Shown here piece by piece: positions 48,660 through 57,331 of a DNA stretch of 64,000 bases. Position numbers and translations under genes: made by a program. The notes under the pieces are model-generated. The model worked only from the letters and a program-made list of their open reading frames with translations, was not told where the DNA came from and ran no database searches. Within the stretch, counting starts at the first letter, position 1. Each line of letters begins with the position of its first letter. Origin of the DNA: VRUE01 sp963702575 (GTDB taxonomy: Bacteria > Actinomycetota > Thermoleophilia > Solirubrobacterales > 70-9). The DNA lies in contig CAVPCU010000002.1 in the NCBI GenBank assembly GCA_963702575.1, positions 434,001 to 498,000 of the forward strand. Direction: 5' to 3'.

Positions 48660-49397
48660 CTACAGCCGCCTGCCTGCCCGCAGTCGGTAGGCGAGCCTCG
48701 CCACTTCCCCCAGCATCTTCGGGCTGGCAGATGCGACCCGCACGCTCGAGCGCGGGTCGTGGACGTAGAGGACGGGGACCTCGGCGATGCGAAGCCCCGC
48801 CCTATGAGCGCGCAAGAGGAGCTCGACATCGAAGGCGAATCCCTCGCAGAGCTGTTCGGCGAGAAAGCATTGGGCGGCCTCGGTTGGAAGCAACTTGAAG
48901 CCGTTCTGGGTGTCACGCAGCCGCAGGCCGGTCAGCATCCGCACCGCGCCGCTGAAGGTCCGCCCGGTGAGCTTGCGATGTGCGGGGCCGCGATCGACCT
49001 TCGAGCCGGGTAACCCGCGCGAGCCGATCGCAACGTCGGCGCTCTCGCGCAGCGCCGCCGATAGCTTCGGCAGCTCCTCCAGCGGAGTCGAGAGGTCGAC
49101 GTCGGCGAGCAGGACGTAATCTCCCTGTGCGGCGGCGACGCCCCTCGCGATCGCCGCGCCCTTGCCGCGGTTTTCGCCCGTGCCGAGCAGCGGCCTCAGC
49201 TTCGGGTTAGCCGCGCCCGCCTCACTCAGCATCCGCCGCGTGGCGTCCCTGCTGCCGTCGTCAACGAGGATGACCTCGAACAGCTCGAATCCGGCACTTC
49301 CAACCGCTGCGTCGGCTGACTCCGCCAGCGTCTCGAGCAGCGTCGGCAGCCGCACCTCCTCGTTGAAGGCGGGTATGACGAGTGAGAGCGTGGACAA
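48660..49397 (-). CDS. GT2 glycosyltransferase (dolichyl-phosphate beta-glucosyltransferase-like)
   Basis: 245 residues from TTG 49397: STLSLVIPAFNEEVRLPTLL, EVILVDDGSRDATRRML, ENRGKGAAIARGVAAAQGDY and LLADVDLSTPLEELPKL (D-x-D) are typical of ALG5/GtrB-type enzymes that load glucose or other sugars on polyprenyl phosphate. GSRGLPGSKVDRGPAHRK and DTQNGFKLLPTEAAQ complete the family pattern. It would feed the membrane GT-C enzymes beside it. Confidence 0.87.
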   Translation of the reverse strand: MSTLSLVIPAFNEEVRLPTLLETLAESADAAVGSAGFELFEVILVDDGSRDATRRMLSEAGAANPKLRPLLGTGENRGKGAAIARGVAAAQGDYVLLADVDLSTPLEELPKLSAALRESADVAIGSRGLPGSKVDRGPAHRKLTGRTFSGAVRMLTGLRLRDTQNGFKLLPTEAAQCFLAEQLCEGFAFDVELLLRAHRAGLRIAEVPVLYVHDPRSSVRVASASPKMLGEVARLAYRLRAGRRL

Positions 49398-49469
49398 GGA
49401 ATCGGCGGGACGAGGGGACGGACACCGTGGGGGCCCCCGCCTCCCGCGCCGCAACGATAGAGGATCGGC

Positions 49470-50738
49470 CTACGGCGAGGCGACCCTCGTCGACCTCCGA
49501 GCTGGCGTCGTGTATCGGCCACATACCGATCTTTCCCTGAGCAACCCGAACATCGCGATCGCGGCATCGACCCCGGCGACGACGAGCGCCAGGTTGCGGA
49601 TCGCCATGCTCGCCGGCGTCTGGTAGAGGCCGGCGGTGAGGATCACTGCGCCGATCGCGACCCAGGCCGGTCGCGCCAGGCGGCGGGTCCCGGCGCTCAG
49701 CACGACCGCCGCCAGCCCGATCAGCCAGATCATGTACTGGGGGCTGAGCACGCGGCTGACGACGACTTGGAGGACGACGACGGCGAAGATGAAGTCGATG
49801 CTCACCGCCGCCTCGGCTAAGTCGAGGCGGCCCCTGCGGATTGCTCTCTCCCGCGCTACCCACCACAGTGCGGCCGCGAAGAGGACGAGCAGGCCGAGCC
49901 ATTTGAGGGCGACGGCGACCGCGTCGGCGATACCGCTGCCGATCTCAGACGAGCCACGGCGCTGGACGATCGGCAGCGACTTGCCGGAGATCGCCTGCCG
50001 CAGGTACCACGGGCTGGCGGCGACCGCTTCGTCCTGGAGGCCACGAGTGTCCTGGTTGTCGAAGAAGGCGGACTGGTTGCCGAAGAGGACTGCGGCGCCG
50101 AGGAAGGAGAGGGCTATGACCCCGGCCGCAACGGCCGCGCCGGTCGCCAGCCGCCGCCGGTCCCACTCGCCGAGGAGGGCGACCACCGGCCAGACCTTGA
50201 TCGACGCTCCGATCCCGACGAGGGCGCCGAACCACGCCGGGCGGCGGTGGACGATCGCCAGCGCCGCCATCACCAGGACGGTGGGAATCAGATCGAAGCG
50301 CAGGAGCGGGAATGACTGCAGCAGGGGCATGGCGAGCAACCAGACCCACACTCCGACAGTGCGTCCGGTGCGGCGAGCAAACAGCGCCATCACAGCGAGC
50401 CCGGCCAGATCCACGAGCAGCATCGTCACCATGAACGACGGTTGGTATGCGGCGCCGAACAACCCCACCCCGATGCGCGGCAGGAGCAAGACGAACGCCG
50501 CACCGGGCGGGTACTGCCACGCTTCGTCGATCGGCATGGAGTGCCGATGGGCGAGCGATTCCGACCAGAGCGTGTAAATGTCGGTGTCCTGGTAGTTGAT
50601 GCCCGTGACGTGGTTCCAGTAGCCGACCTGGACGACCATCAGGGCCGCGGTCGCGAGCCAGACGGCGATCCAGATCCAAGGGAGGCGGCTGCCGGTAAGC
50701 GATCGCAGCGCTCCCAGGGCCCGTTGCGACGAGCTCAT
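49470..50738 (-). CDS. GT87/DUF2029-like polyprenol-linked mannosyltransferase, paralog 1
   Basis: 422 residues, about ten membrane helices. INYQDTDIYTLWSESLAH holds the catalytic-type Asp of GT-C/GT87 enzymes, followed by WQYPPGAAFVLLLPR, IVHRRPAWFGALVGIGASIK, WPVVALLGEWDRRR and SPQYMIWLIGLAAVVLSAG. GT87 enzymes use polyprenyl-phosphate mannose outside the membrane. It is strikingly similar to the next gene upstream (50745-52043), from which it is separated by 6 bases, so it arose by tandem duplication. Only the C-terminal tails differ. Confidence 0.8.
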   Translation of the reverse strand: MSSSQRALGALRSLTGSRLPWIWIAVWLATAALMVVQVGYWNHVTGINYQDTDIYTLWSESLAHRHSMPIDEAWQYPPGAAFVLLLPRIGVGLFGAAYQPSFMVTMLLVDLAGLAVMALFARRTGRTVGVWVWLLAMPLLQSFPLLRFDLIPTVLVMAALAIVHRRPAWFGALVGIGASIKVWPVVALLGEWDRRRLATGAAVAAGVIALSFLGAAVLFGNQSAFFDNQDTRGLQDEAVAASPWYLRQAISGKSLPIVQRRGSSEIGSGIADAVAVALKWLGLLVLFAAALWWVARERAIRRGRLDLAEAAVSIDFIFAVVVLQVVVSRVLSPQYMIWLIGLAAVVLSAGTRRLARPAWVAIGAVILTAGLYQTPASMAIRNLALVVAGVDAAIAMFGLLRERSVCGRYTTPARRSTRVASP

Positions 50739-50744
50739 CGCCCG

Positions 50745-52043
50745 CTATCCGGCTTGCCCGAGCCGCTCGGGTCTGGCGAGAGGCACTTGGGCGTCGTCGC
50801 CGCCGACTTCGCCGGGCGACTTCGGCGCCGTGCCTCGCACGAGTGTCAGCATCGCCACTGAGGCGTCGATCGAGGCGACGACCAGGGCCAGGTTGCGGAT
50901 CAGCATGTTGGCTGGCGCCTGGTAGAGGCCGGCGGTCAAGATCACGGCGCCGATCACGACCCAGGCCGGTCGGGCCAGCCGTCTCGTCCCGGCGCTCAGC
51001 ACGACCGCCGCCAGGCCGATCAGCCAGATCATGTACTGGGGGCTGAGCACACGGCTGACGACGATCTGGAGCAGGACGACGGCGAAGATGAAGTCGATGC
51101 TCACCGCCGCCTCGGCTAAGTCGAGGCGGCCCCGGCGGATCGCCCTGTCCCGCGCCACCCACCACAGCGCGGCGGCGAGGAGGACGAGCAGGCCGAGCCA
51201 TTTGAGGGCGACGGCGACTGCGTCGGCAAGGCCGCTGCCGATCTCGAGGCTGCCGCTGCGCTCGACGGTAGGCGCCACTTTGCCGGTGATCGCCTGCCGC
51301 AGGTACCACGGGCTGGCGCCGACCGCCTCGACCTCGAGCCCGCGCGTGTCCTGGTTGTCGAAGAACGTGGACTGGCCGCCGAACGGAATCGCCGCGGCGA
51401 CGAACGAAAGTGCGATCACGGCGGCCGCCACGGTCGCGGCTATCGCCAGCTTCCTGCGGTCCCACTCGCCGAAGAGGGCGACTATCGGCCAGACCTTGAT
51501 CGAGGCGCCGATCCCGACGAGGGCGCCGAACCAGGCGGGGCGGCGGTGGACGATCACCAGCGCGGCCATCACCAGGACGGTTGGGACGAGGTCGAAGCGG
51601 AGGATCGGGAAGGCCTGCAGCAGCGGCATCGCCAGCAGCCAGACCCAGACGCCCGCAATGCGGCCTGTGCGACGGGCGAGATAGACCATCACGCCTAGGC
51701 CGGCGAGATCGGCGAGAACCATCAACGCGATGAACGACTGCTGGTAGATGACGCCGAACCAGGCGACTCCGATGCGCGGGATGAGAAGAAGGAAGGCCGC
51801 CCCCGGCGGATACTGCCAGGTGTCTTCCGGCGGCATGACGTGCTGATGGGCGAGGATTTCCGACCAGAGCGTGTACTGGTCGGTGTCCTGGTAATTGACG
51901 CCGCTGACGTGGTTCCAGAAGCCAACCTGGACGACCATCAGGACCAGGGTGGCGACCCAGATCGCGCCCCAGATCCAGAGCATGCGGTCGGCGAGGATCG
52001 AGCGCAGGCGCGCCCTCCCGGCCTGGATGGACTGCTCCGACAT
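50745..52043 (-). CDS. GT87/DUF2029-like polyprenol-linked mannosyltransferase, paralog 2
   Basis: 432 residues, same plan as 49470-50738: VNYQDTDQYTLWSEILAHQH, WQYPPGAAFLLLIPR, FFDNQDTRGLEVEAVGASPW and ISRV-type SPQYMIWLIGLAAVVLSAG. Long blocks are identical between the two, including most of the middle and C-terminal helices. The N-terminal 20 residues and the last 40 differ. It is first in the operon; ATG 52043 lies 8 bases after a TAGACT box. Confidence 0.8.
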   Translation of the reverse strand: MSEQSIQAGRARLRSILADRMLWIWGAIWVATLVLMVVQVGFWNHVSGVNYQDTDQYTLWSEILAHQHVMPPEDTWQYPPGAAFLLLIPRIGVAWFGVIYQQSFIALMVLADLAGLGVMVYLARRTGRIAGVWVWLLAMPLLQAFPILRFDLVPTVLVMAALVIVHRRPAWFGALVGIGASIKVWPIVALFGEWDRRKLAIAATVAAAVIALSFVAAAIPFGGQSTFFDNQDTRGLEVEAVGASPWYLRQAITGKVAPTVERSGSLEIGSGLADAVAVALKWLGLLVLLAAALWWVARDRAIRRGRLDLAEAAVSIDFIFAVVLLQIVVSRVLSPQYMIWLIGLAAVVLSAGTRRLARPAWVVIGAVILTAGLYQAPANMLIRNLALVVASIDASVAMLTLVRGTAPKSPGEVGGDDAQVPLARPERLGQAG

Positions 52044-52051
52044 GGCGCGCG

Positions 52052-52057
52052 AGTCTA
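52052..52057 (-). promoter_or_regulatory. -10 box of the GT87 pair operon
   Basis: TAGACT on the minus strand, 8 bases before the ATG at 52043. Confidence 0.45.
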
Positions 52058-52105
52058 TTGCCGGCGCAGGGCGGAGCGGCCGCGGGGCGTGGAAGGATCG
52101 CGCCC

Positions 52106-53788
52106 GTGAACGTGGCTCTTGACCTGTTGGAGCATCTGGCGCTGACCGCGCTACCGATGGCCGCCGCGGCGCTCTTCGCGGCGCGCCTCGGCGTGCGCAG
52201 CGTGGCGATCCTGCTGGCGATCGGGCTGGCGGCGAGTGGAGCGGCGGCGATGCTCGCCTTCTGGGCCTTCTACGCCGACCCGCTCGCCGGCAAATCGTTC
52301 GCCTACCTCGTCCTCCTGGGCTCGCTCCTGCTCGCCGGCCTCTCGCTCCACGAAGGCGAGTTCGAGCCGGGCCTGTTGCGCAAGCTGGCGACGCCGTTCG
52401 CTCTCTGGGCGCTCGGCTCGGCCTTCCTCCTAGCCCTTGGCTTCGTCCACGGCGGCACCGGCAACGCCCTCGGCGCCGGCGCGACCCGCTTCAGCGGCCA
52501 GCTTCCCTCCGACAACGACATCCCACGCTTCTTCGCCGAATGGTTCTACTTCCACGGCCACAGCGGCACCCCGCCCCCCTATCCCGGCGAATGGCTTTCG
52601 AGCGACCGGCCGCCGCTCCAGGTGGGATACGTCCTGCTCGAGCGCCTCTTCGGCTGGGACGACACCGTCGCCCTGCGCTACGACGTGCTCGGGATCGTCC
52701 TGCAGCAGCTCTGGATCGTCGGCCTCTGGGCGCTGCTGCTCGCCGCGCGGGTGGGCCGGGTCACGCGGGCGCTGGCGATGTTGACCGTGCTGGTCAGCGA
52801 CGTCGCCCTCGTCAACGGCTTCTTCGTCTGGCCGAAGATGCTGCCGACGGCGATGTTGCTCGGTGCCGCGGCGCTCTTGCTGACGCCGCTCTGGCCCAGG
52901 CTGCGACGCAGCCTCTGGGCGGCCGCGCTGGTCGCGGGTCTGCTCGCGCTGGCGATGCTCGCGCACGGGGCCAGCGTCTTCGGCGCGATCGGCCTCCTCC
53001 TTGTCGCCGGCTTCCGCGGGTTGCCGAGCTGGCGCTGGCTGGGGGTTGCGGCGGCGGTTGGGATCGTCCTGATGGCGCCCTGGTCGGCCTACCAGAAGTA
53101 CGCCGATCCGCCCGGCGACCGGCTGACCAAGTGGATGCTGGCCGGGGACATGGAAATCGACGATCGCGGCGCCTCGGGGGCGATCGTGGACGCGTACCGG
53201 GAAGCCGGCGTGGGGGGAGCCCTGCACGACAAGGCCGAGAACTTCGTCACGATGGCCGGCGGCGGGCCCGCGGTCGAACTGCTCGAACGCGCTTGGAACT
53301 CCGCCAGGTCCGGCGACTTGGCCCAGTCCCTGCGCGAAATCCGCGAACTGCTCTTCTTCGACCTACTGCCCTCGCTCGGCCTGCTCCTCCTCGCCCCCTT
53401 CGCGATGGCCGTCTGGTGGCGGCGCGGGCGCCGCAATCCAGCCGAATGGAGCTTCGCCCTGACCTGCTTCGCGACGCTCGCCTTCGGCGCGGTCGCCTGG
53501 GGGCTGCTGCTGTTCGGCAACCTGCCCGCGAGGACCATCCTGCACACCGGCAGCTTCCTCCTGCCGGTGCTCGGCTTCTGCGGCGCCGTGGCCGGCCTGC
53601 GGGCGATCTTCCCCCGCTTCGCCGTCTACTTCGTAGGCCTCAGCGCCCTGCTGATGCTGGCGATCTACGTGCCGGTGCTGGATCCGCTTCCCGGCACGAG
53701 CTTCTCGTTCGCCGCCGCGCTGATCGCGGCGGCCAGCCTCATCGGCTTCGGCGCGCTATCGGCCGATCCGGTCGCAGGGGACCTGTAG
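52106..53788 (+). CDS. Polytopic membrane protein of a glycan-assembly type
   Basis: About 560 residues from GTG 52106, with around twelve membrane helices. A large loop after helix 4 (SGQLPSDNDIPRFFAEWFYF, PPPYPGEWLSSDRPPLQVGY) resembles GT-C-like proteins of actinobacterial polysaccharide loci, but I recognise no named family. A soluble insert around DPPGDRLTKWMLAGDMEIDD precedes the last helices. The 3' end overlaps the convergent membrane-protein gene by 33 bp. Confidence 0.62.
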   Translation: MNVALDLLEHLALTALPMAAAALFAARLGVRSVAILLAIGLAASGAAAMLAFWAFYADPLAGKSFAYLVLLGSLLLAGLSLHEGEFEPGLLRKLATPFALWALGSAFLLALGFVHGGTGNALGAGATRFSGQLPSDNDIPRFFAEWFYFHGHSGTPPPYPGEWLSSDRPPLQVGYVLLERLFGWDDTVALRYDVLGIVLQQLWIVGLWALLLAARVGRVTRALAMLTVLVSDVALVNGFFVWPKMLPTAMLLGAAALLLTPLWPRLRRSLWAAALVAGLLALAMLAHGASVFGAIGLLLVAGFRGLPSWRWLGVAAAVGIVLMAPWSAYQKYADPPGDRLTKWMLAGDMEIDDRGASGAIVDAYREAGVGGALHDKAENFVTMAGGGPAVELLERAWNSARSGDLAQSLREIRELLFFDLLPSLGLLLLAPFAMAVWWRRGRRNPAEWSFALTCFATLAFGAVAWGLLLFGNLPARTILHTGSFLLPVLGFCGAVAGLRAIFPRFAVYFVGLSALLMLAIYVPVLDPLPGTSFSFAAALIAAASLIGFGALSADPVAGDL

Positions 53789-55114
53789 GCCGAAGCCCGG
53801 GGGTGAGGTCGGAACCCCGGCCGTGGTCAGTTCCTTCGCCCTGCATTCGACCGCAGCTTCGTCCAGGGCGGTTTCCCAGGACGGCGTCCCCCGGGCGGCG
53901 CTGTCGCCGGCGTAGAAGGACGTGCCGATCGAGAGCGCGACGGCGAGTACCGCGACTGCGCCGGCGAGCGAGAGCCCGAGCGGTCTTCCCTCGCGGCGCG
54001 AGGAGCGGTCGACGAGCACGAGCGCGGCGCTGAGGAGGAGCAGCGCCGGGACGATCGCGTAGCGGCTGCCGGCGCCCAAGTAGCTTCCCGCGGGCCAGAT
54101 CATCTCGGTGGCCACCGCCCGCTGGTAGAGCGAGACGACGAACATGACCAGCGACGTTGGGATCGCGATCGCCGCGACCCAGCGGGCGGGAACGGACGAG
54201 CGCCGCCAGCCGATCGCCAGGCCGGCGACTCCGGCGGCGAGCAGAAGCACGAGCAGGGCCCAGCCGAGCTTCTCCCAGGCGAAGCCTCCAAGACGCAGGC
54301 CGAGGAGGGAGCCGTCGAGGGTGCGCTGCAGGTAGGCGGTCCAGATGTCGGCCGACCAGTGCGGCGGGACGACGGATTCGTCGTTGAGCGCGAGTACCGG
54401 CACCTGCGCCAGCGCGCCGGCCCAGAAGGCGCCAGCCATGAACGCGTCGCGCCAGCCGCGGACGGCAAGCGTGCGCAGCGCCGCCAGCGGAGCGAAGAAC
54501 CAGACGCCGGGCGTGGTAAGCCCGGTGGCGAGCAGGAAGAGCGCCCCGAGGCCTGCGCCCAGCCCCGATCGCGGCCGCCAGAGCAGCGTCCAGAAGGCGG
54601 CGAAGAGCATGTACCAGAGGACGTAGGCGCCGGAGTCGATCGACTCCAGGCCGGCGACCGGGCAGAGGACGAGGGCGGCGACGAGCGAGCCGCGCAGCCA
54701 GGGGTTGGCGATGTGGGCGGCGCTGGCCAGCCAGACGACGAGGCCGCTGAGCGCGACCAGCACGGTCGCCAGGATTGCCGTCGTCGCGGCGGCGTCCCTC
54801 ACCGGCAGCCACGCCGCCGCCTCGCCGATCAGTCGCGGCACCAGCACGAGGTAGCCGCCGTAGGGGCTCGACACGGCCTCCCAGAACCCCTTTTCGAAGG
54901 CCCCCTGGAGGAATACCTGGCCGTCCTCGGCCCAGAGCGAGTGCAGCGGCGGCGTTCCGCCGAGGCGAAGGAGCTGCAGGGCGACGGCGAGCGCCAGCAA
55001 CCCCCCGAGCACCGCCACCGCCTTACCGCGTGGCAGATCCCGGCGCGGAGAGGGGGGGTCGAGGAAGAGCGATCGATCGAGCCGCGCTCGGAGCGCGCGC
55101 AGCTTCGACCTCAC
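53756..55114 (-). CDS. Polytopic membrane protein, possible GT-C enzyme or glycan ligase
   Basis: 452 residues from GTG 55114, overlapping the permease stop as GTGA. About ten membrane helices; the first periplasmic loop HSLWAEDGQVFLQGAFEKGF carries an E-D pair, and ESIDSGAYVLWYML and LNDESVVPPHWSADIWTAYL are further loops. A small soluble C-terminus has two Cys (AAVECRAKELTTAG, LQVPCDRIGR). Being cotranscribed with the ABC exporter suggests a role in chain completion or attachment; inference only. Confidence 0.65.
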   Translation of the reverse strand: MRSKLRALRARLDRSLFLDPPSPRRDLPRGKAVAVLGGLLALAVALQLLRLGGTPPLHSLWAEDGQVFLQGAFEKGFWEAVSSPYGGYLVLVPRLIGEAAAWLPVRDAAATTAILATVLVALSGLVVWLASAAHIANPWLRGSLVAALVLCPVAGLESIDSGAYVLWYMLFAAFWTLLWRPRSGLGAGLGALFLLATGLTTPGVWFFAPLAALRTLAVRGWRDAFMAGAFWAGALAQVPVLALNDESVVPPHWSADIWTAYLQRTLDGSLLGLRLGGFAWEKLGWALLVLLLAAGVAGLAIGWRRSSVPARWVAAIAIPTSLVMFVVSLYQRAVATEMIWPAGSYLGAGSRYAIVPALLLLSAALVLVDRSSRREGRPLGLSLAGAVAVLAVALSIGTSFYAGDSAARGTPSWETALDEAAVECRAKELTTAGVPTSPPGFGLQVPCDRIGR

Positions 55115-55971
55115 AGTTCCTCGGCGATGCCCGGGGCCATGCGGGCGAAGGTCCAGGCGCCCAGCGCGCAGACGCCGACGAAGATCGCCCCGGCGGCGAT
55201 CAGCGGCAGCGGGCCACCGGCCGCCTCGACGGCCGTCGGCGCTTCCGGTTCGAGGATCCAGACGCGAACCTGCTCGAAGATCACGGCCAGCGGGTTGATC
55301 ATCAGCAGGTGTTCGATCGAGGGGTCTTCGAGGCCCTTCTTGCCCAGCGGGTACAGGATCGGCGTCGCGTAGAACAGCGTCTGTGCGAGGACGGCCCAGA
55401 TGATCGCGACGTCGCGGAAGCGCACGTAGAGCGCCGAGAGCATCATCGCCACCCCGCTCGCGATGGCGAACAGCAACACCAGCGGCAGCGGGAAGAGCAG
55501 CCAGGTCCAGGCCGGGTCGACGCCCCAGGCGAGGATGAAGGCGAAGACGACGACCAGGTTGAGCGCCAGGTTGAAGCTCGCCGTGAGTACCACCGAGGTC
55601 GGGATGACGAGCCGTGGGAACTGGGTCTTGCGGACCACTCCCTCCTGGGCGACGACTGAGGTCACGGCGCTGCTGGTCGCTTCCTGGAAGAAGGTGTAGA
55701 GGACGATCCCGAGCAGCAACAGCACTGGGTAGTACGGCAGGCCGTGGCCGACCCGGAAGATCTTGGTGAAGACGAAGAGCAGGACTGCGAAGAGGATCAG
55801 CGGCCGCACCAGCGACCAGAGGTAGCCGAGCACCGTGCCGAAGTAGGTCCGCTTGAACTCGGTCGCCGACATCAGCCAGAGCAGGCTGAAGAAGCGCCGC
55901 CAGCCGCCTCCCAGCGGCGAGGGCCCGAGTACGTCGTGCAGCTCGGCCGCCGCCGCCGGGGGCGCGCTCAC
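55111..55971 (-). CDS. wzm: ABC-2 permease of the polysaccharide exporter (Wzm/TagG type)
   Basis: 286 residues, six membrane helices of the ABC-2 fold: FSLLWLMSATEFKRTYFGTV, LGYLWSLVRPLILFAVLLFV, GIVLYTFFQEATSS, RLVIPTSVVLTASFNLALNL and YATPILYPLGKKGLEDP. Wzm/TagG proteins export O-antigen or teichoic acid chains. It overlaps the ATPase stop by four bases and is followed by the membrane protein at 53756, so the three form an operon. Confidence 0.9.
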   Translation of the reverse strand: MSAPPAAAAELHDVLGPSPLGGGWRRFFSLLWLMSATEFKRTYFGTVLGYLWSLVRPLILFAVLLFVFTKIFRVGHGLPYYPVLLLLGIVLYTFFQEATSSAVTSVVAQEGVVRKTQFPRLVIPTSVVLTASFNLALNLVVVFAFILAWGVDPAWTWLLFPLPLVLLFAIASGVAMMLSALYVRFRDVAIIWAVLAQTLFYATPILYPLGKKGLEDPSIEHLLMINPLAVIFEQVRVWILEPEAPTAVEAAGGPLPLIAAGAIFVGVCALGAWTFARMAPGIAEEL

Positions 55972-57269
55972 GCCGTGCCCCCGCTCTCAACCCGCGCCTC
56001 GACTTCGTGCTCGAGCGCCAGCAGGCTGCCCGAGCGTTCGCCGCCAAAGACGACGAAGTCGACCGCCCCATGGACGAACAGCTCGACATCGCCCTCGGCC
56101 TGGTCCTGACGGACGCTGCAGTGGACGAAGTAGCGTCCCGGCGCCAGCGGGTTCGCCAGAGTGGCGACGACGACGACCCGGTCGCCCGCCCGCAGCCGGC
56201 CGGAGCCGTCGGCGCCGTGGATCGGCGAGTCGAACTGGAAGAGGCTGACACCGTCCGCGTTGGCGACGATGAAGCCGACCGAGGTCCCGATCGTGTCGCG
56301 GCTCAGCTCGATCTCGGCCCGGAGGCGGATCTCCTCGCCATGTTCGACCCCCGTCGCCCGCTCGCCGCCCGCATCCTCGATCCAGGCGTCGAGTAGGCTG
56401 GCGCCCTCGGCGACGGCGGGCACGGCCGTCGCCGTCTGGCCCCCCTCGGCTTTCGCCCCGGGCTGGAAGTTGAGCCGCAGGTACTGGCGGCCGATCTCGG
56501 CCGGGTCGCCGATCTGGCGGATCTCGCCGCCCTCGATCAGCATCGCCCGGTGGCAGTATTCCTCCACCGTCTTCATCTCGTGGGTGACGAGGACGATCGT
56601 CTTGCCGGCGGATTTCATCTCGTGGAAGGCGTCGGCGCATTTCTGCTGAAAGGCGGCGTCGCCGACCGCCAGCACCTCGTCGATCAGCAGCACGTCGGCG
56701 TCGGCCTGCATCATCGTCGAGAAGGCGAGCCGCACCAGCATCCCCGAGGAGAAGTTCTTCAGCTTGAGGTCGGCGAAGTCGTGCAGCTCGGCGAAATCGA
56801 GCACGGCGTCGAGGCGACCGCGGGTCTGGCGCTGGGTGAGGCCCATCATCACCCCGTTTAGGACCACGTTTTCGCGCGCCGTCAGCTCCTGGTTGAAGCC
56901 GACGCCCAGCTCGATGAAGGGGGCGAGCCGGCCGGCCATGCGGATACGGCCGGCATCGGCCCTGTAGATGCTGGCGAGGATCTTCAGCAGCGTGCTCTTG
57001 CCGGACCCGTTGCGGCCGACGATGCCGAAGAACTCGCCCTGGTGGATCTCGAAGGAGACACCGCGTAGGGCCTTCAGCTCGCGGAAATCGCGGGCAGCGA
57101 AGGGGTGCACTGCGCGCTCCTTCAGCGAGTCGACCCGCTGCGTCGGGATGTGGAAGGACTTCTTCAGCCCCTCGACCTGGATCGCCAGCGGGCGCTCCGC
57201 CGGCGGGGTCGTCGGAGGAGCGGCGGTTGCGGCCTGCGCCGTCGCCTCCTTGCCACGGGGCATGCTCAT
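55968..57269 (-). CDS. wzt: ABC ATPase of the polysaccharide exporter with Wzt C-terminal glycan-binding domain
   Basis: 433 residues. Walker A GRNGSGKSTLLK, signature FSSGMLVRLAF, Walker B VLLIDEVLAVGD and the H-loop LVTHEMKTVE define the ATPase (about 30-265). Residues about 285-430 form the beta-sandwich seen at the C-terminus of Wzt, with IDLS-type EIELSRDTIGTSVGFIVANA and PGRYFVHCSVRQDQAEGD. In Wzt this domain reads a terminal modification, often methylation, before export; a methyltransferase lies at 44321 in the same locus. ATG 57269 lies 8 bases after a TAGCCT box. Confidence 0.92.
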   Translation of the reverse strand: MSMPRGKEATAQAATAAPPTTPPAERPLAIQVEGLKKSFHIPTQRVDSLKERAVHPFAARDFRELKALRGVSFEIHQGEFFGIVGRNGSGKSTLLKILASIYRADAGRIRMAGRLAPFIELGVGFNQELTARENVVLNGVMMGLTQRQTRGRLDAVLDFAELHDFADLKLKNFSSGMLVRLAFSTMMQADADVLLIDEVLAVGDAAFQQKCADAFHEMKSAGKTIVLVTHEMKTVEEYCHRAMLIEGGEIRQIGDPAEIGRQYLRLNFQPGAKAEGGQTATAVPAVAEGASLLDAWIEDAGGERATGVEHGEEIRLRAEIELSRDTIGTSVGFIVANADGVSLFQFDSPIHGADGSGRLRAGDRVVVVATLANPLAPGRYFVHCSVRQDQAEGDVELFVHGAVDFVVFGGERSGSLLALEHEVEARVESGGTA

Positions 57270-57277
57270 CGGGCTGG

Positions 57278-57283
57278 AGGCTA
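57278..57283 (-). promoter_or_regulatory. -10 box of the wzt-wzm operon
   Basis: TAGCCT on the minus strand, 8 bases before the ATG at 57269. Confidence 0.45.
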
Positions 57284-57331
57284 CCTGCCCGATCCGCTGT
57301 GCCGCGGGGGCAGCTGTCAGGCTGCCGCCCT

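Noticed and set aside
49470..49600. Frameshift joining the GT2 gene at 48660 to the GT87 gene
   Set aside because: Each has its own complete fold and stop; the 72-bp gap holds no homologous sequence.
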